Assembly (NCBI GenBank): GCA_020249415.1
Contig: JADCFR010000346.1
Location: 1-10,402, forward strand
Reading direction: 5' to 3'
Origin: Roseomonas sp.
Lineage (GTDB): Bacteria; Pseudomonadota; Alphaproteobacteria; Acetobacterales; Acetobacteraceae
Length of the DNA: 10,402 nucleotides
A model generated the notes under the pieces. The model searched no databases, was not told where the DNA came from, and saw only the letters and a list, made by a program, of their open reading frames with translations. This document shows, one piece after another, positions 5,410-10,402 of the stretch (within the stretch, counting starts at the first letter, position 1; the number at the start of each line of letters is the position of its first letter). The translations under genes and the position numbers were made by a program.

Positions 5410-6197
5410 CGAAGCTCCGGGCGCTCTTCGCGGCGTTGGATCAACGCCAGCCAATCCTTGCCCGTCTGGGCTGGGTGATGCTGATCATCGTGATACTCTG
5501 CCTGATGGCGGCGATGATTGATGGCCGAAGGATCAATGGCGTTTCGGTTTGGGTGAAGCCCGCAAAATTCGCGGCGTCCTTCGTCGCCTGGTTCTGGACC
5601 ATGGCATGGGCCTGGGGGGTGCTTGCGCCCGCAGCGCGTAACGGTTGGGTGGCGCGCATTGTCTTGTGGGGAACAGTACTCGCCGCGATATTTGAGCAAG
5701 CTTGGATCCTGTTCCGCGCTGCCCTTGGGCAACCAAGCCATTTTGCCACGGATCGGCTTGGTGAGATTGCCTATCAGCTGATGGGGCTCGGCGCCATGAC
5801 CCTGGTCTTTTTGGCCTTCGTGCTCGGCGTGCTGGTGCTGCTGCGGGGCGATCAGCAGCAGCCACGGAATTGGAGGCTGGCTGTCGGGCTTGGCCTTGCA
5901 ATCACCGGTATTCTGGGCGGCATTACCGGCAATACAATTTCCAGCATGACAACACCCTATGTCGGCGGCAGCATGACGGATGCCGCAAATTTTGCACCCT
6001 TCTTCTGGTCACGCGATGGCGGGGATTTGCGCGCGGCGCATTTCCTGGCGGTGCATGCCATGCAGGCGCTGCCGGCCTTGGTATTGGTCATGCGATCCGT
6101 AACGCCGGCTGGTGTTGGTCTTGCTGCTTGCGTTTGGGTCGCCTTGATCGCCGGCGCCTATGGCGCTGCCTTCGCAGGTATTTCACTGTCACCTTAA
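5406..6197 (+). CDS. Unrecognised polytopic membrane protein coupled to the ABA4-like gene
   Basis: Protein of 263 residues with about seven hydrophobic segments (roughly 21-38, 52-75, 83-104, 124-147, 158-175, 217-230, 236-258). I cannot name its family with certainty. Several polar motifs lie at membrane edges and look functional: GVSVWVKPAKF (45-55), FEQAW (96-100), QPSHF (109-113), GNTISSMTTPYVGG (175-188) and HFLAVHAMQALP (212-223) with two histidines and a glutamine. These could form a membrane-embedded active or ligand site, but this is inference. The ATG at 5406 overlaps the previous stop (ATGA), so it is made together with the ABA4-like protein. An in-frame start further upstream (5259) lies deep inside the ABA4-like gene and is rejected. 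Real gene; function unknown. Confidence 0.87.
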   Translation: MTKLRALFAALDQRQPILARLGWVMLIIVILCLMAAMIDGRRINGVSVWVKPAKFAASFVAWFWTMAWAWGVLAPAARNGWVARIVLWGTVLAAIFEQAWILFRAALGQPSHFATDRLGEIAYQLMGLGAMTLVFLAFVLGVLVLLRGDQQQPRNWRLAVGLGLAITGILGGITGNTISSMTTPYVGGSMTDAANFAPFFWSRDGGDLRAAHFLAVHAMQALPALVLVMRSVTPAGVGLAACVWVALIAGAYGAAFAGISLSP

Positions 6198-6343
6198 AGC
6201 GGTGCTGTTTCGTGTTGGTTCTCGAAACACGCTTCAACAGGCGCCCGTGATCGCCGAAAGGTCGAAGGCGGCCCACACCACGTCGCAATCCAGATATCGC
6301 AGGCTTGGCGACTGAAAAAATATAATCTGAACAGGACCAATTC

Positions 6344-6367
6344 AGCCCAATCGGTTTCCGACGGGCT
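6344..6367 (-). terminator. Hairpin downstream of tRNA-Pro
   Basis: AGCCC (6344-6348) pairs with GGGCT (6363-6367), and inside it CGG (6352-6354) pairs with CCG (6358-6360). It begins 12 bases past the tRNA 3' end. A T-run in the minus-strand RNA (6320-6315) comes about 25 bases later, too far for a textbook terminator, so it may be a processing or weak termination site. The rest of 6198-6343 shows only a T-less hairpin (6206-6229). Confidence 0.3.
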
Positions 6368-6378
6368 TCTTGGACATT

Positions 6379-6455
6379 TGGTCGGAGTGAGAGGATTCGA
6401 ACCTCCGGCCCCTGCGTCCCGAACACAGTGCTCTACCAGGCTGAGCTACACTCCG
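6379..6455 (-). tRNA. tRNA-Pro (anticodon CGG)
   Basis: The minus strand folds as a full 77-base cloverleaf. The acceptor CGGAGTG pairs with CACTCCG, followed by discriminator A and an encoded CCA (6381-6379). The D-arm is GTAGCTCAGCCTGGTAGAGCAC. The anticodon stem CTGTG/CGCAG (one G-U pair) encloses loop TTCGGGA with anticodon CGG. The T-arm GGAGG-TTCGAAT-CCTCT is standard. It decodes CCG, a frequent proline codon in such GC-rich genomes. It stands alone with no other tRNA nearby and shows no sign of an integrated element at its 3' end. Confidence 0.97.
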
Positions 6456-6478
6456 AGGCCGACCGTGACGCCTGCGCG

Positions 6479-6507
6479 GCTATAGCGGGCAGGGGAGAAG
6501 GCCGCAA
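6479..6507 (-). promoter_or_regulatory. Candidate promoter of tRNA-Pro
   Basis: On the minus strand TTGCGG (6507-6502) is followed after exactly 17 bases by TATAGC (6484-6479). The predicted start near 6472 is about 17 bases before the mature tRNA 5' end. The -35 box is only half consensus. Confidence 0.35.
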
Positions 6508-6595
6508 GCGGGTGGACCTCTTGCGGGTCACCATTGCCAGAACACGAAATAGGGTCTTTGCTGACACTCCCTTCGAACACCACCGGGAGAATGAC

Positions 6596-7036
6596 ATGAA
6601 ATTTTGGAAATGCGTCGCAATTTTTGCTTCGCTCGTGGCCCTGACGGGCCCTGCCTTGGCCCAGGGCGATGTCATTACCGCGCGGCAGGATGGCCTGAAG
6701 GGGGTCGCGCGGCAGATGGAAAGCATCAAGGCCGTGGTGGATCAGCGCGGTGATCCGCGCGCAACTGCTGCGGCGATCGGCGAGATGATTGGTTTTTTCG
6801 AAGGCTTCACCGCGCGTTTTCCGGCTGGGAGCGGCACGGGCACTACCCGCGCCCTTCCGGCCATCTGGACCGATCGTGCCGGCTTTGAAACGGCCAATGG
6901 CAATATGGTGACCCAGCTTCGCGCCTTGCAGGCCGCGGCAAATGCCGGCGATCAGGCGGCCTTTGGCGCCGCTTTCCAGCAGACCGGCGCCACCTGTGGG
7001 GCCTGCCATCGCCCCTATCGCGCCCCCGCGCGATAA
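6596..7036 (+). CDS. Cytochrome c' (periplasmic, C-terminal haem)
   Basis: Protein of 146 residues. A Sec signal peptide spans residues 1-22 (cleavage after ALA, before Gln23). The mature part is largely helical with one haem c site near the C-terminus, CGACH (Cys134, Cys137, His138), the arrangement of class II cytochromes c'. RQDGLKGVARQMESIK (30-45) and ALPAIWTDRAGFE (86-98) fit the first and third helices of the family. These proteins bind NO or CO at a five-coordinate haem, or carry electrons in six-coordinate members; which applies here cannot be told. The ATG at 6596 has GGGAG (6585-6589) six bases upstream. The gene ends 31 bases from the 3' end of the convergent cytochrome b561 gene, a common genomic partner of cytochrome c'. 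Confidence 0.93.
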   Translation: MKFWKCVAIFASLVALTGPALAQGDVITARQDGLKGVARQMESIKAVVDQRGDPRATAAAIGEMIGFFEGFTARFPAGSGTGTTRALPAIWTDRAGFETANGNMVTQLRALQAAANAGDQAAFGAAFQQTGATCGACHRPYRAPAR

Positions 7037-7067
7037 CTGGCCCAATCGGGTGGGTGGCGGTACCCGG

Positions 7068-7742
7068 TCAAAACAAGCGGATAAACAGAAACACCGCCGC
7101 CCCAGCCAGCAGCAACAAACCAAGCGCCAGGCGCGCGGATGCCAGGCGAGGCGGCTTGGCGCCCTCTGGCAGCAGTTTTTCGCCGGTCAACATCGGCATC
7201 ACCAATTCATGCCCCTTCACCAGCTTGTAGAGCATGATCGCCAGCACATGCAGCGCTATGGCGAAGACCAGATAGCGCTGCCCCGCCAAATGCCAGGCAG
7301 AAAGCCGGTCCTGTGTCGCCTCGCCAACCTTCAAGGCCAGGGGGCCATGCTGCGAATAGCTGAAACCGGGATCGTGATTGGTGAAAAGGCCTGTCAGGCC
7401 CTGGGCCAATAGCAAGGACAGCAGGACCACAACCATCCAGCCCCCTGCCGGATTATGGCTGGTTTCCGTATCCCGATCCCGCTTCGTAAGCCGCGCCAAT
7501 TGCCGCAGCGCCGCTAAGGGCGATTTCAGGAAATGGGCGAAGCGCGCATTTTCTGACCCGAAAAACCCCCACAGGATGCGAAACAACACAAGAGTCAGGA
7601 TAGCGTAGCCGGAGACAAAATGGACCGACCAGGCGCCGCTTTTGCCGCTGGCATAGGACAGTGCGACCAGCAGGATCAGGGTCCAATGAAAAAGCCTGAC
7701 GGGGCGGTCCCAAATGCGAAGACGGGTGCTTTGCGCGCTCAT
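7068..7742 (-). CDS. Cytochrome b561-family dihaem membrane protein
   Basis: Protein of 224 residues. The first part has the four-helix bacterial cytochrome b561 fold: RLFHWTLILL (His19), WSVHFVSGYA (His41), then GGWMVVVLLSLLLAQGLTGLF, and WHLAGQRYLVFAIALHVLAIM (His151 and His165). These four histidines are the likely ligands of two b haems. Motifs FRILWGFFGS and the C-terminal LVKGHELVMPMLTGEK are also typical. A fifth hydrophobic helix (203-222) ends the protein. Such proteins take electrons from the quinone pool and pass them to a periplasmic c-type cytochrome. The ATG at 7742 follows AGGTG at suitable spacing; an upstream in-frame start (7910) would add an unrelated tail and overlap the divergent LysM gene. 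The tail-to-tail cytochrome c' gene is the likely redox partner. Confidence 0.93.
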   Translation of the reverse strand: MSAQSTRLRIWDRPVRLFHWTLILLVALSYASGKSGAWSVHFVSGYAILTLVLFRILWGFFGSENARFAHFLKSPLAALRQLARLTKRDRDTETSHNPAGGWMVVVLLSLLLAQGLTGLFTNHDPGFSYSQHGPLALKVGEATQDRLSAWHLAGQRYLVFAIALHVLAIMLYKLVKGHELVMPMLTGEKLLPEGAKPPRLASARLALGLLLLAGAAVFLFIRLF

Positions 7743-7772
7743 GCTCACCTGCAGATTGCTAAAACCAGGATT

Positions 7773-7788
7773 GGCCTTGTTGCAGGCC
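7773..7788. other. Short hairpin in a divergent intergenic region
   Basis: GGCCT (7773-7777) and AGGCC (7784-7788) are perfect complements with a six-base loop, within the 134 bases between the divergent b561 and LysM genes. Flanking bases could extend the stem by two pairs. It may be an operator or a leader hairpin; no convincing promoter boxes were found here. Confidence 0.2.
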
Positions 7789-7876
7789 GATGACAAGACA
7801 CTTAGAAGCAAATGATGAAATGCAAACCCTGGGCAAGGGTAGTGTGCCGAAAAGCCTCGGGCGAGGAGAGTGCAGC

Positions 7877-9211
7877 ATGAGTGACCGGAACGCCGGCGGC
7901 AGCAGCGCAAGGAAGCTGATCATGCCGGCTGTGTTGCTGGTGCTGGCGATACTGGTCTTTTTGGGCTGGCGCAGCGTTTTCTCGCCCGACCCCTCCGGTG
8001 TCACGGGTATCGCGCGCGCGCCCGTCAATGAAGCGGCCAGGGGCTCTGCGGGCCCAAGTGGCGCCGGCCAGGCTGCGCGCCCGGCCATTCCGGCGGCCCC
8101 TGCGCCGCCTGATCTGGCAAGCCCGACCGCCGAGGCCACCCGCCCAGACCCCAGCGCCCCCAGCACATCGGCCATGATGATCCCGCCGCGCTTTGACGTG
8201 GTCCGGGTCGGTGCCCGTGGGAGTGCCGTGGTGGCCGGGCGCGCCGCGCCGGGGGCTGAGGTGATTCTGCTCGCCGATAATGGCCGCGAATTGGGCCGCG
8301 CAAGGGCCGATCGGCGCGGTGAATTTGTCATCCTGCCCGCCGAGGCCCTGCCGCCCGGCGCGATGGAGCTCAGCCTGCGCGCGCGACTCGGGGATCAGGA
8401 AATGGCCGGGCCTGATACGGTGGTTCTGATAGTGCCGGATACGGCGCCGCAAATCGCCGAAGCGCCACGCCCCGCGCCGACGACCGAGCCCTCCGCCAGC
8501 GCCCAGGCCCAGGCTGCAGAGCGCCCCGCCCAACAGGCGCAAACCGCGCCAGCCCCGGCAGAACGCCCCGCCCAGCAAGCGCAAGCCGCACCGCCCCCGG
8601 CAGAACGCCCGGCCCAGGCGCAAGCCCCAGCGCCGACCGGCCCCTTGGCCGTGCTGATCCCCGGCCGGTCAGAAGCCGCCGCCCCGCGCTTGTTGCAGGT
8701 GCCGGAACCAGCCCCGCCAACCGGCACCCCGCCACGGCTTGGCATTGATTCGGTTGAATACGACCAAAGCGGGTCCATGCGCTTTGCCGGTGGCGCGACA
8801 CCCGGCGCGAGGCTCAGGCTTTACGTGGATGATCAGCATATTGGTGAAGCGGTTGCCGATGCCTTGGGGCGCTGGGTCTTCCAGCCGGAAAGCCAGCCCT
8901 CCATCGGGCGGCACCGGCTCAGGGTTGATCAGCTCTCACCCACCGATGGGCGCGTGCTGGCCCGCGCTGAAGTGCCCTTCCAGCGGGAAGAACTCCCCGC
9001 CGAGGCCTTCGCGGAGCAGCGCATTGTGGTGCAGCCGGGCAATAATCTTTGGCGCATCGCCCGCGCCACCTATGGGCGGGGCATTCGCTTTACGGTGATC
9101 TACCAGGCGAATAAGGAGCAGATCGCCGATCCCAATAAAATCTATCCCGGTCAGGTCTTTACGCTGCCGATTGCCCAGCCGGCACCGGCGGCTTCCAGCC
9201 GATCCAGATAG
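7877..9211 (+). CDS. Membrane-anchored Ig-like and LysM peptidoglycan-binding protein
   Basis: Protein of 444 residues. It begins with a short basic stretch and one membrane helix (about 14-31, uncleaved anchor), then an Ala/Pro-rich linker to about residue 100. A first Ig-like domain follows (about 103-188: RFDVVRVGARGSAVVAGRAAPGAEV, AD..GEFV). Next is a Pro/Ala/Gln-rich linker with 14-residue repeats (214-253), a second Ig-like domain (about 285-372: SGSMRFAGGATPGARLRLY, ADALGRWVF), and a C-terminal LysM domain (about 381-432: VQPGNNLWRIARATYG ... IYPGQVFTLP) that binds peptidoglycan glycan. The architecture suggests a tether between inner membrane and wall. The ATG at 7877 has GAGGAG just upstream; an earlier in-frame ATG (7790) would add an unlikely tail. 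The last 61 bases overlap a convergent gene. Confidence 0.9.
   Translation: MSDRNAGGSSARKLIMPAVLLVLAILVFLGWRSVFSPDPSGVTGIARAPVNEAARGSAGPSGAGQAARPAIPAAPAPPDLASPTAEATRPDPSAPSTSAMMIPPRFDVVRVGARGSAVVAGRAAPGAEVILLADNGRELGRARADRRGEFVILPAEALPPGAMELSLRARLGDQEMAGPDTVVLIVPDTAPQIAEAPRPAPTTEPSASAQAQAAERPAQQAQTAPAPAERPAQQAQAAPPPAERPAQAQAPAPTGPLAVLIPGRSEAAAPRLLQVPEPAPPTGTPPRLGIDSVEYDQSGSMRFAGGATPGARLRLYVDDQHIGEAVADALGRWVFQPESQPSIGRHRLRVDQLSPTDGRVLARAEVPFQREELPAEAFAEQRIVVQPGNNLWRIARATYGRGIRFTVIYQANKEQIADPNKIYPGQVFTLPIAQPAPAASSRSR
8516..8635 (+). repeat. 42-base in-frame tandem repeat in the LysM protein gene
   Basis: Units start at 8516, 8558 and 8600. Two are full length (42 bases) and the third is shortened by six bases. 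They encode AERPAQQAQTAPAP, AERPAQQAQAAPPP and AERPAQAQAPAP. The DNA units are similar but not identical, so this is an established rather than brand-new expansion. It forms a flexible linker between the two Ig-like domains. Confidence 0.85.
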
Positions 9212-9588
9212 GGATCGAGCGCGAGCACAAAGCGCACCAGCGCCGCGACCAGTTCTGGCGCATTGGTGGGCGGCACCAGCGCCAGATCGGCTTCAAAGCG
9301 TATCCGGTGATCGGGCGTGAGGCCCATGCGCCAGCCTTCCGGCAGGCCAGGATTCAGCGCGGCCACGGTGGCGAAGCTGGATTGGCGCAAATCCCGCCCT
9401 TCGGCGGTGGAGGGGATGCGCGCGGCATCGGTTTCGACGACCAGCCCTTCGGCGCTGAGCTCCGCCCGGCAGCGGCGACCGCGCCAGTCAAATGTGAATT
9501 CCAGGGGGCGGTCCGCCTGCCTGGGGGCAAGGCGGCCTTCGGGGTCTATGGCCAGATGGCCAAGCGTGATCACGTCCATGGCGGGCAT
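9151..9588 (-). CDS. Unrecognised protein of about 145 residues
   Basis: I do not recognise the family. The minus-strand frame from ATG 9588 gives 145 residues with high G/C at third positions, as in its neighbours, and nothing on the plus strand explains 9212-9588. The first half looks strand-rich (LEFTFDWRGRRCRAELSAEGLVVET), followed by LPEGWRMGLTPDHRIRFEADLALV and a helix near the end (ELVAALVRFVLALDPYLDRLEAA). This alternating pattern resembles small chaperone-like folds, but that is a guess. There is no signal peptide or membrane segment. A second ATG nine bases in (9579) is equally possible; no Shine-Dalgarno sequence is visible. The frame stays open back to 10107 only as antisense of psd. 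It overlaps the LysM gene by 61 bases tail to tail and is divergent from psd. Confidence 0.7.
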   Translation of the reverse strand: MPAMDVITLGHLAIDPEGRLAPRQADRPLEFTFDWRGRRCRAELSAEGLVVETDAARIPSTAEGRDLRQSSFATVAALNPGLPEGWRMGLTPDHRIRFEADLALVPPTNAPELVAALVRFVLALDPYLDRLEAAGAGWAIGSVKT

Positions 9589-9627
9589 ATTTGTGCAATT
9601 TTGGTAAAAACACTGTAAGCGGGTCTT

Positions 9628-10305
9628 ATGGCACTCGGACAAAGTCTTCGCATGGTTCTCGCCCGGCCGCATCCGGCGGCGAGGCCCTTCCTGATCGGTG
9701 GCGCTGCGGTGGCGCTGCTGGGTGGCGCGCTGCTTGGCGGCTTCCTGTTTTGGCTTGGCGTGGCGTTCACGCTGTTCTGCCTTTACTTCTTCCGCGACCC
9801 GGAACGCGTGCCCCCGGCGCGCCCTGGCCTGGTGCTGGCGCCGGCAGATGGGCATGTGGTGTCTGTCATGCCGGCCAAGCCGCCGGTGGAATTGGGCATG
9901 GGCGAGGAAACGCGCTGGCGCATCGCGATCTTCCTTTCGGTCCTTGATGTGCATGTGAACCGCATGCCCTGCGATGGCACGGTGACGCGCATCGCCTATC
10001 ACCATGGCAAGTTCCTCAGCGCCAATCTGGACAAGGCGAGTGATGAGAATGAACGCAATGCCCTTGCCCTTCGCCTGCCCGATGGGCGCGACATTGCGGT
10101 GGTGCAAATCGCGGGGCTGATTGCGCGGCGTATCCTATGCGATGCCAAGGTGGGTGATGCGGTGCAGGCAGGTGACCGCTTTGGCATTATTCGTTTCGGT
10201 AGCCGCACGGATATCTATCTGCCGCCAGGTGTTGAGCCCATGGTCGCCGTGGGCCAGACCATGATCGGCGGTGAGACGGTTTTGGCGGAGTTGCAGGCGC
10301 GATGA
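9628..10305 (+). CDS. psd: Phosphatidylserine decarboxylase proenzyme (short form)
   Basis: Inner-membrane enzyme that turns phosphatidylserine into phosphatidylethanolamine. The protein is 225 residues, the short form common in alphaproteobacteria. An N-terminal membrane segment (about 21-52) is followed by [20 protein letters not shown], the catalytic-region motif [14 protein letters not shown] and KASDENERN. The self-cleavage site is in [13 protein letters not shown]: cleavage falls between Gly191 and Ser192, and Ser192 becomes the pyruvoyl cofactor. In this subtype the residues FGS replace LGS. The start at ATG 9628 gives the full expected N-terminus. The stop overlaps the next gene's ATG (ATGA), so the two are co-translated. 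Confidence 0.96.
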   Translation: MALGQSLRMVLARPHPAARPFLIGGAAVALLGGALLGGFLFWLGVAFTLFCLYFFRDPERVPPARPGLVLAPADGHVVSVMPAKPPVELGMGEETRWRIAIFLSVLDVHVNRMPCDGTVTRIAYHHGKFLSANLDKASDENERNALALRLPDGRDIAVVQIAGLIARRILCDAKVGDAVQAGDRFGIIRFGSRTDIYLPPGVEPMVAVGQTMIGGETVLAELQAR

Positions 10306-10402
10306 GCACTGAGCGCGATACGGCTTCTTCAGCGCGCATGCGGCGGTTGCGCCGGCGCTTGCGCCCGCGCACGAGGCCAAGGTTTGAAGGACAATCCTTC
10401 AA
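10302..10402 (+). CDS. pssA: Probable CDP-diacylglycerol-serine O-phosphatidyltransferase, first 33 codons
   Basis: Open frame from ATG 10302 to the window edge, overlapping the psd stop by the ATGA junction. Only 33 residues are visible, very rich in arginine ([19 protein letters not shown]). A basic N-terminus before the first membrane helix is usual for PssA, which makes phosphatidylserine, the substrate of Psd. No diagnostic motif is in the window yet; the name rests on the common psd-pssA gene order in alphaproteobacteria and the tight overlap. Confidence 0.65.
   Translation, partial: MSTERDTASSARMRRLRRRLRPRTRPRFEGQSF

Noticed and set aside
6206..6229. Intrinsic terminator after the ABA4-like operon (TGTTTCG/CGAAACA)
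   Set aside because: The stem is only 7 bp with a 10-base loop and no T-run follows.
6088..6426. 112-codon minus-strand frame starting inside tRNA-Pro
   Set aside because: Its first residues are translation of the tRNA, a well-known annotation artefact; the rest is antisense of the membrane protein gene.
6379..6455. tRNA-Pro as an integration (att) site of a mobile element
   Set aside because: No integrase and no duplicated tRNA 3' end is seen on either side.
9591..9619. Promoter TTGTGC-N17-TGTAAG for psd
   Set aside because: Weak boxes (3/6 and 4/6), and it would leave an almost leaderless transcript; not strong enough to list as a feature.
9151..10107. 318-codon version of the unknown minus-strand gene
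   Set aside because: The N-terminal 173 codons are antisense to psd and have shadow-like composition; the ATG at 9588 is the sensible start.

Overview
The window looks like chromosomal DNA of a GC-rich alphaproteobacterium, most likely Rhodospirillales/Acetobacteraceae. The evidence is a DUF2842 protein, a psd gene followed by a probable pssA with ATGA overlap, a LysM protein with Ig-like domains, cytochrome c' and b561 genes, and strong G/C at third codon positions. The taxon is inferred from gene content, not from a marker gene. There is no phage, IS, CRISPR or plasmid signature. Most of the window is ordinary core genome with one small accessory-looking membrane-protein module in the middle.

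Layout. (1) 1-936, minus strand: adenine phosphoribosyltransferase (apt), whose 3' end overlaps the start of a LOV blue-light photoreceptor gene that runs off the left edge. (2) 1089-1274 plus: a DUF2842 small membrane protein, convergent with an MlaC-family periplasmic lipid-binding protein (1284-1916 minus). The 130 bases upstream of that gene hold a hairpin and three interleaved perfect inverted repeats, one of which can pair with the Shine-Dalgarno sequence; this is a candidate cis-regulatory RNA. (3) 2271-3017 and 3125-3943 minus: a DUF4386-like membrane protein and a MipA/OmpV outer-membrane protein. (4) 4229-4885 minus: a TetR regulator with a WHG-type C-terminal domain. (5) 4972-6197 plus, divergent from tetR: an ABA4-like (DUF4281) membrane protein translationally coupled to an unrecognised polytopic membrane protein. 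(6) tRNA-Pro(CGG), minus. (7) Cytochrome c' (plus) and cytochrome b561 (minus), tail to tail. (8) A LysM/Ig-like protein (plus), overlapped at its 3' end by an unknown minus-strand gene. (9) psd and the first codons of a probable pssA (plus), the phosphatidylethanolamine pathway.

The most interesting inference is that the TetR regulator controls two flanking membrane-protein units. An identical 13-base sequence, AAACTGACCAATG, occurs in the promoter region in front of mipA and again in the promoter of the ABA4-like operon. The mipA copy sits inside a 27-base imperfect palindrome. This suggests a small envelope regulon (TetR, MipA, perhaps DUF4386, ABA4-like, and the unknown membrane protein) responding to an unknown, probably hydrophobic, signal. 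Together with MlaC, psd/pssA and LysM, much of the window concerns the cell envelope, but a functional link among those other genes is not shown by the sequence.
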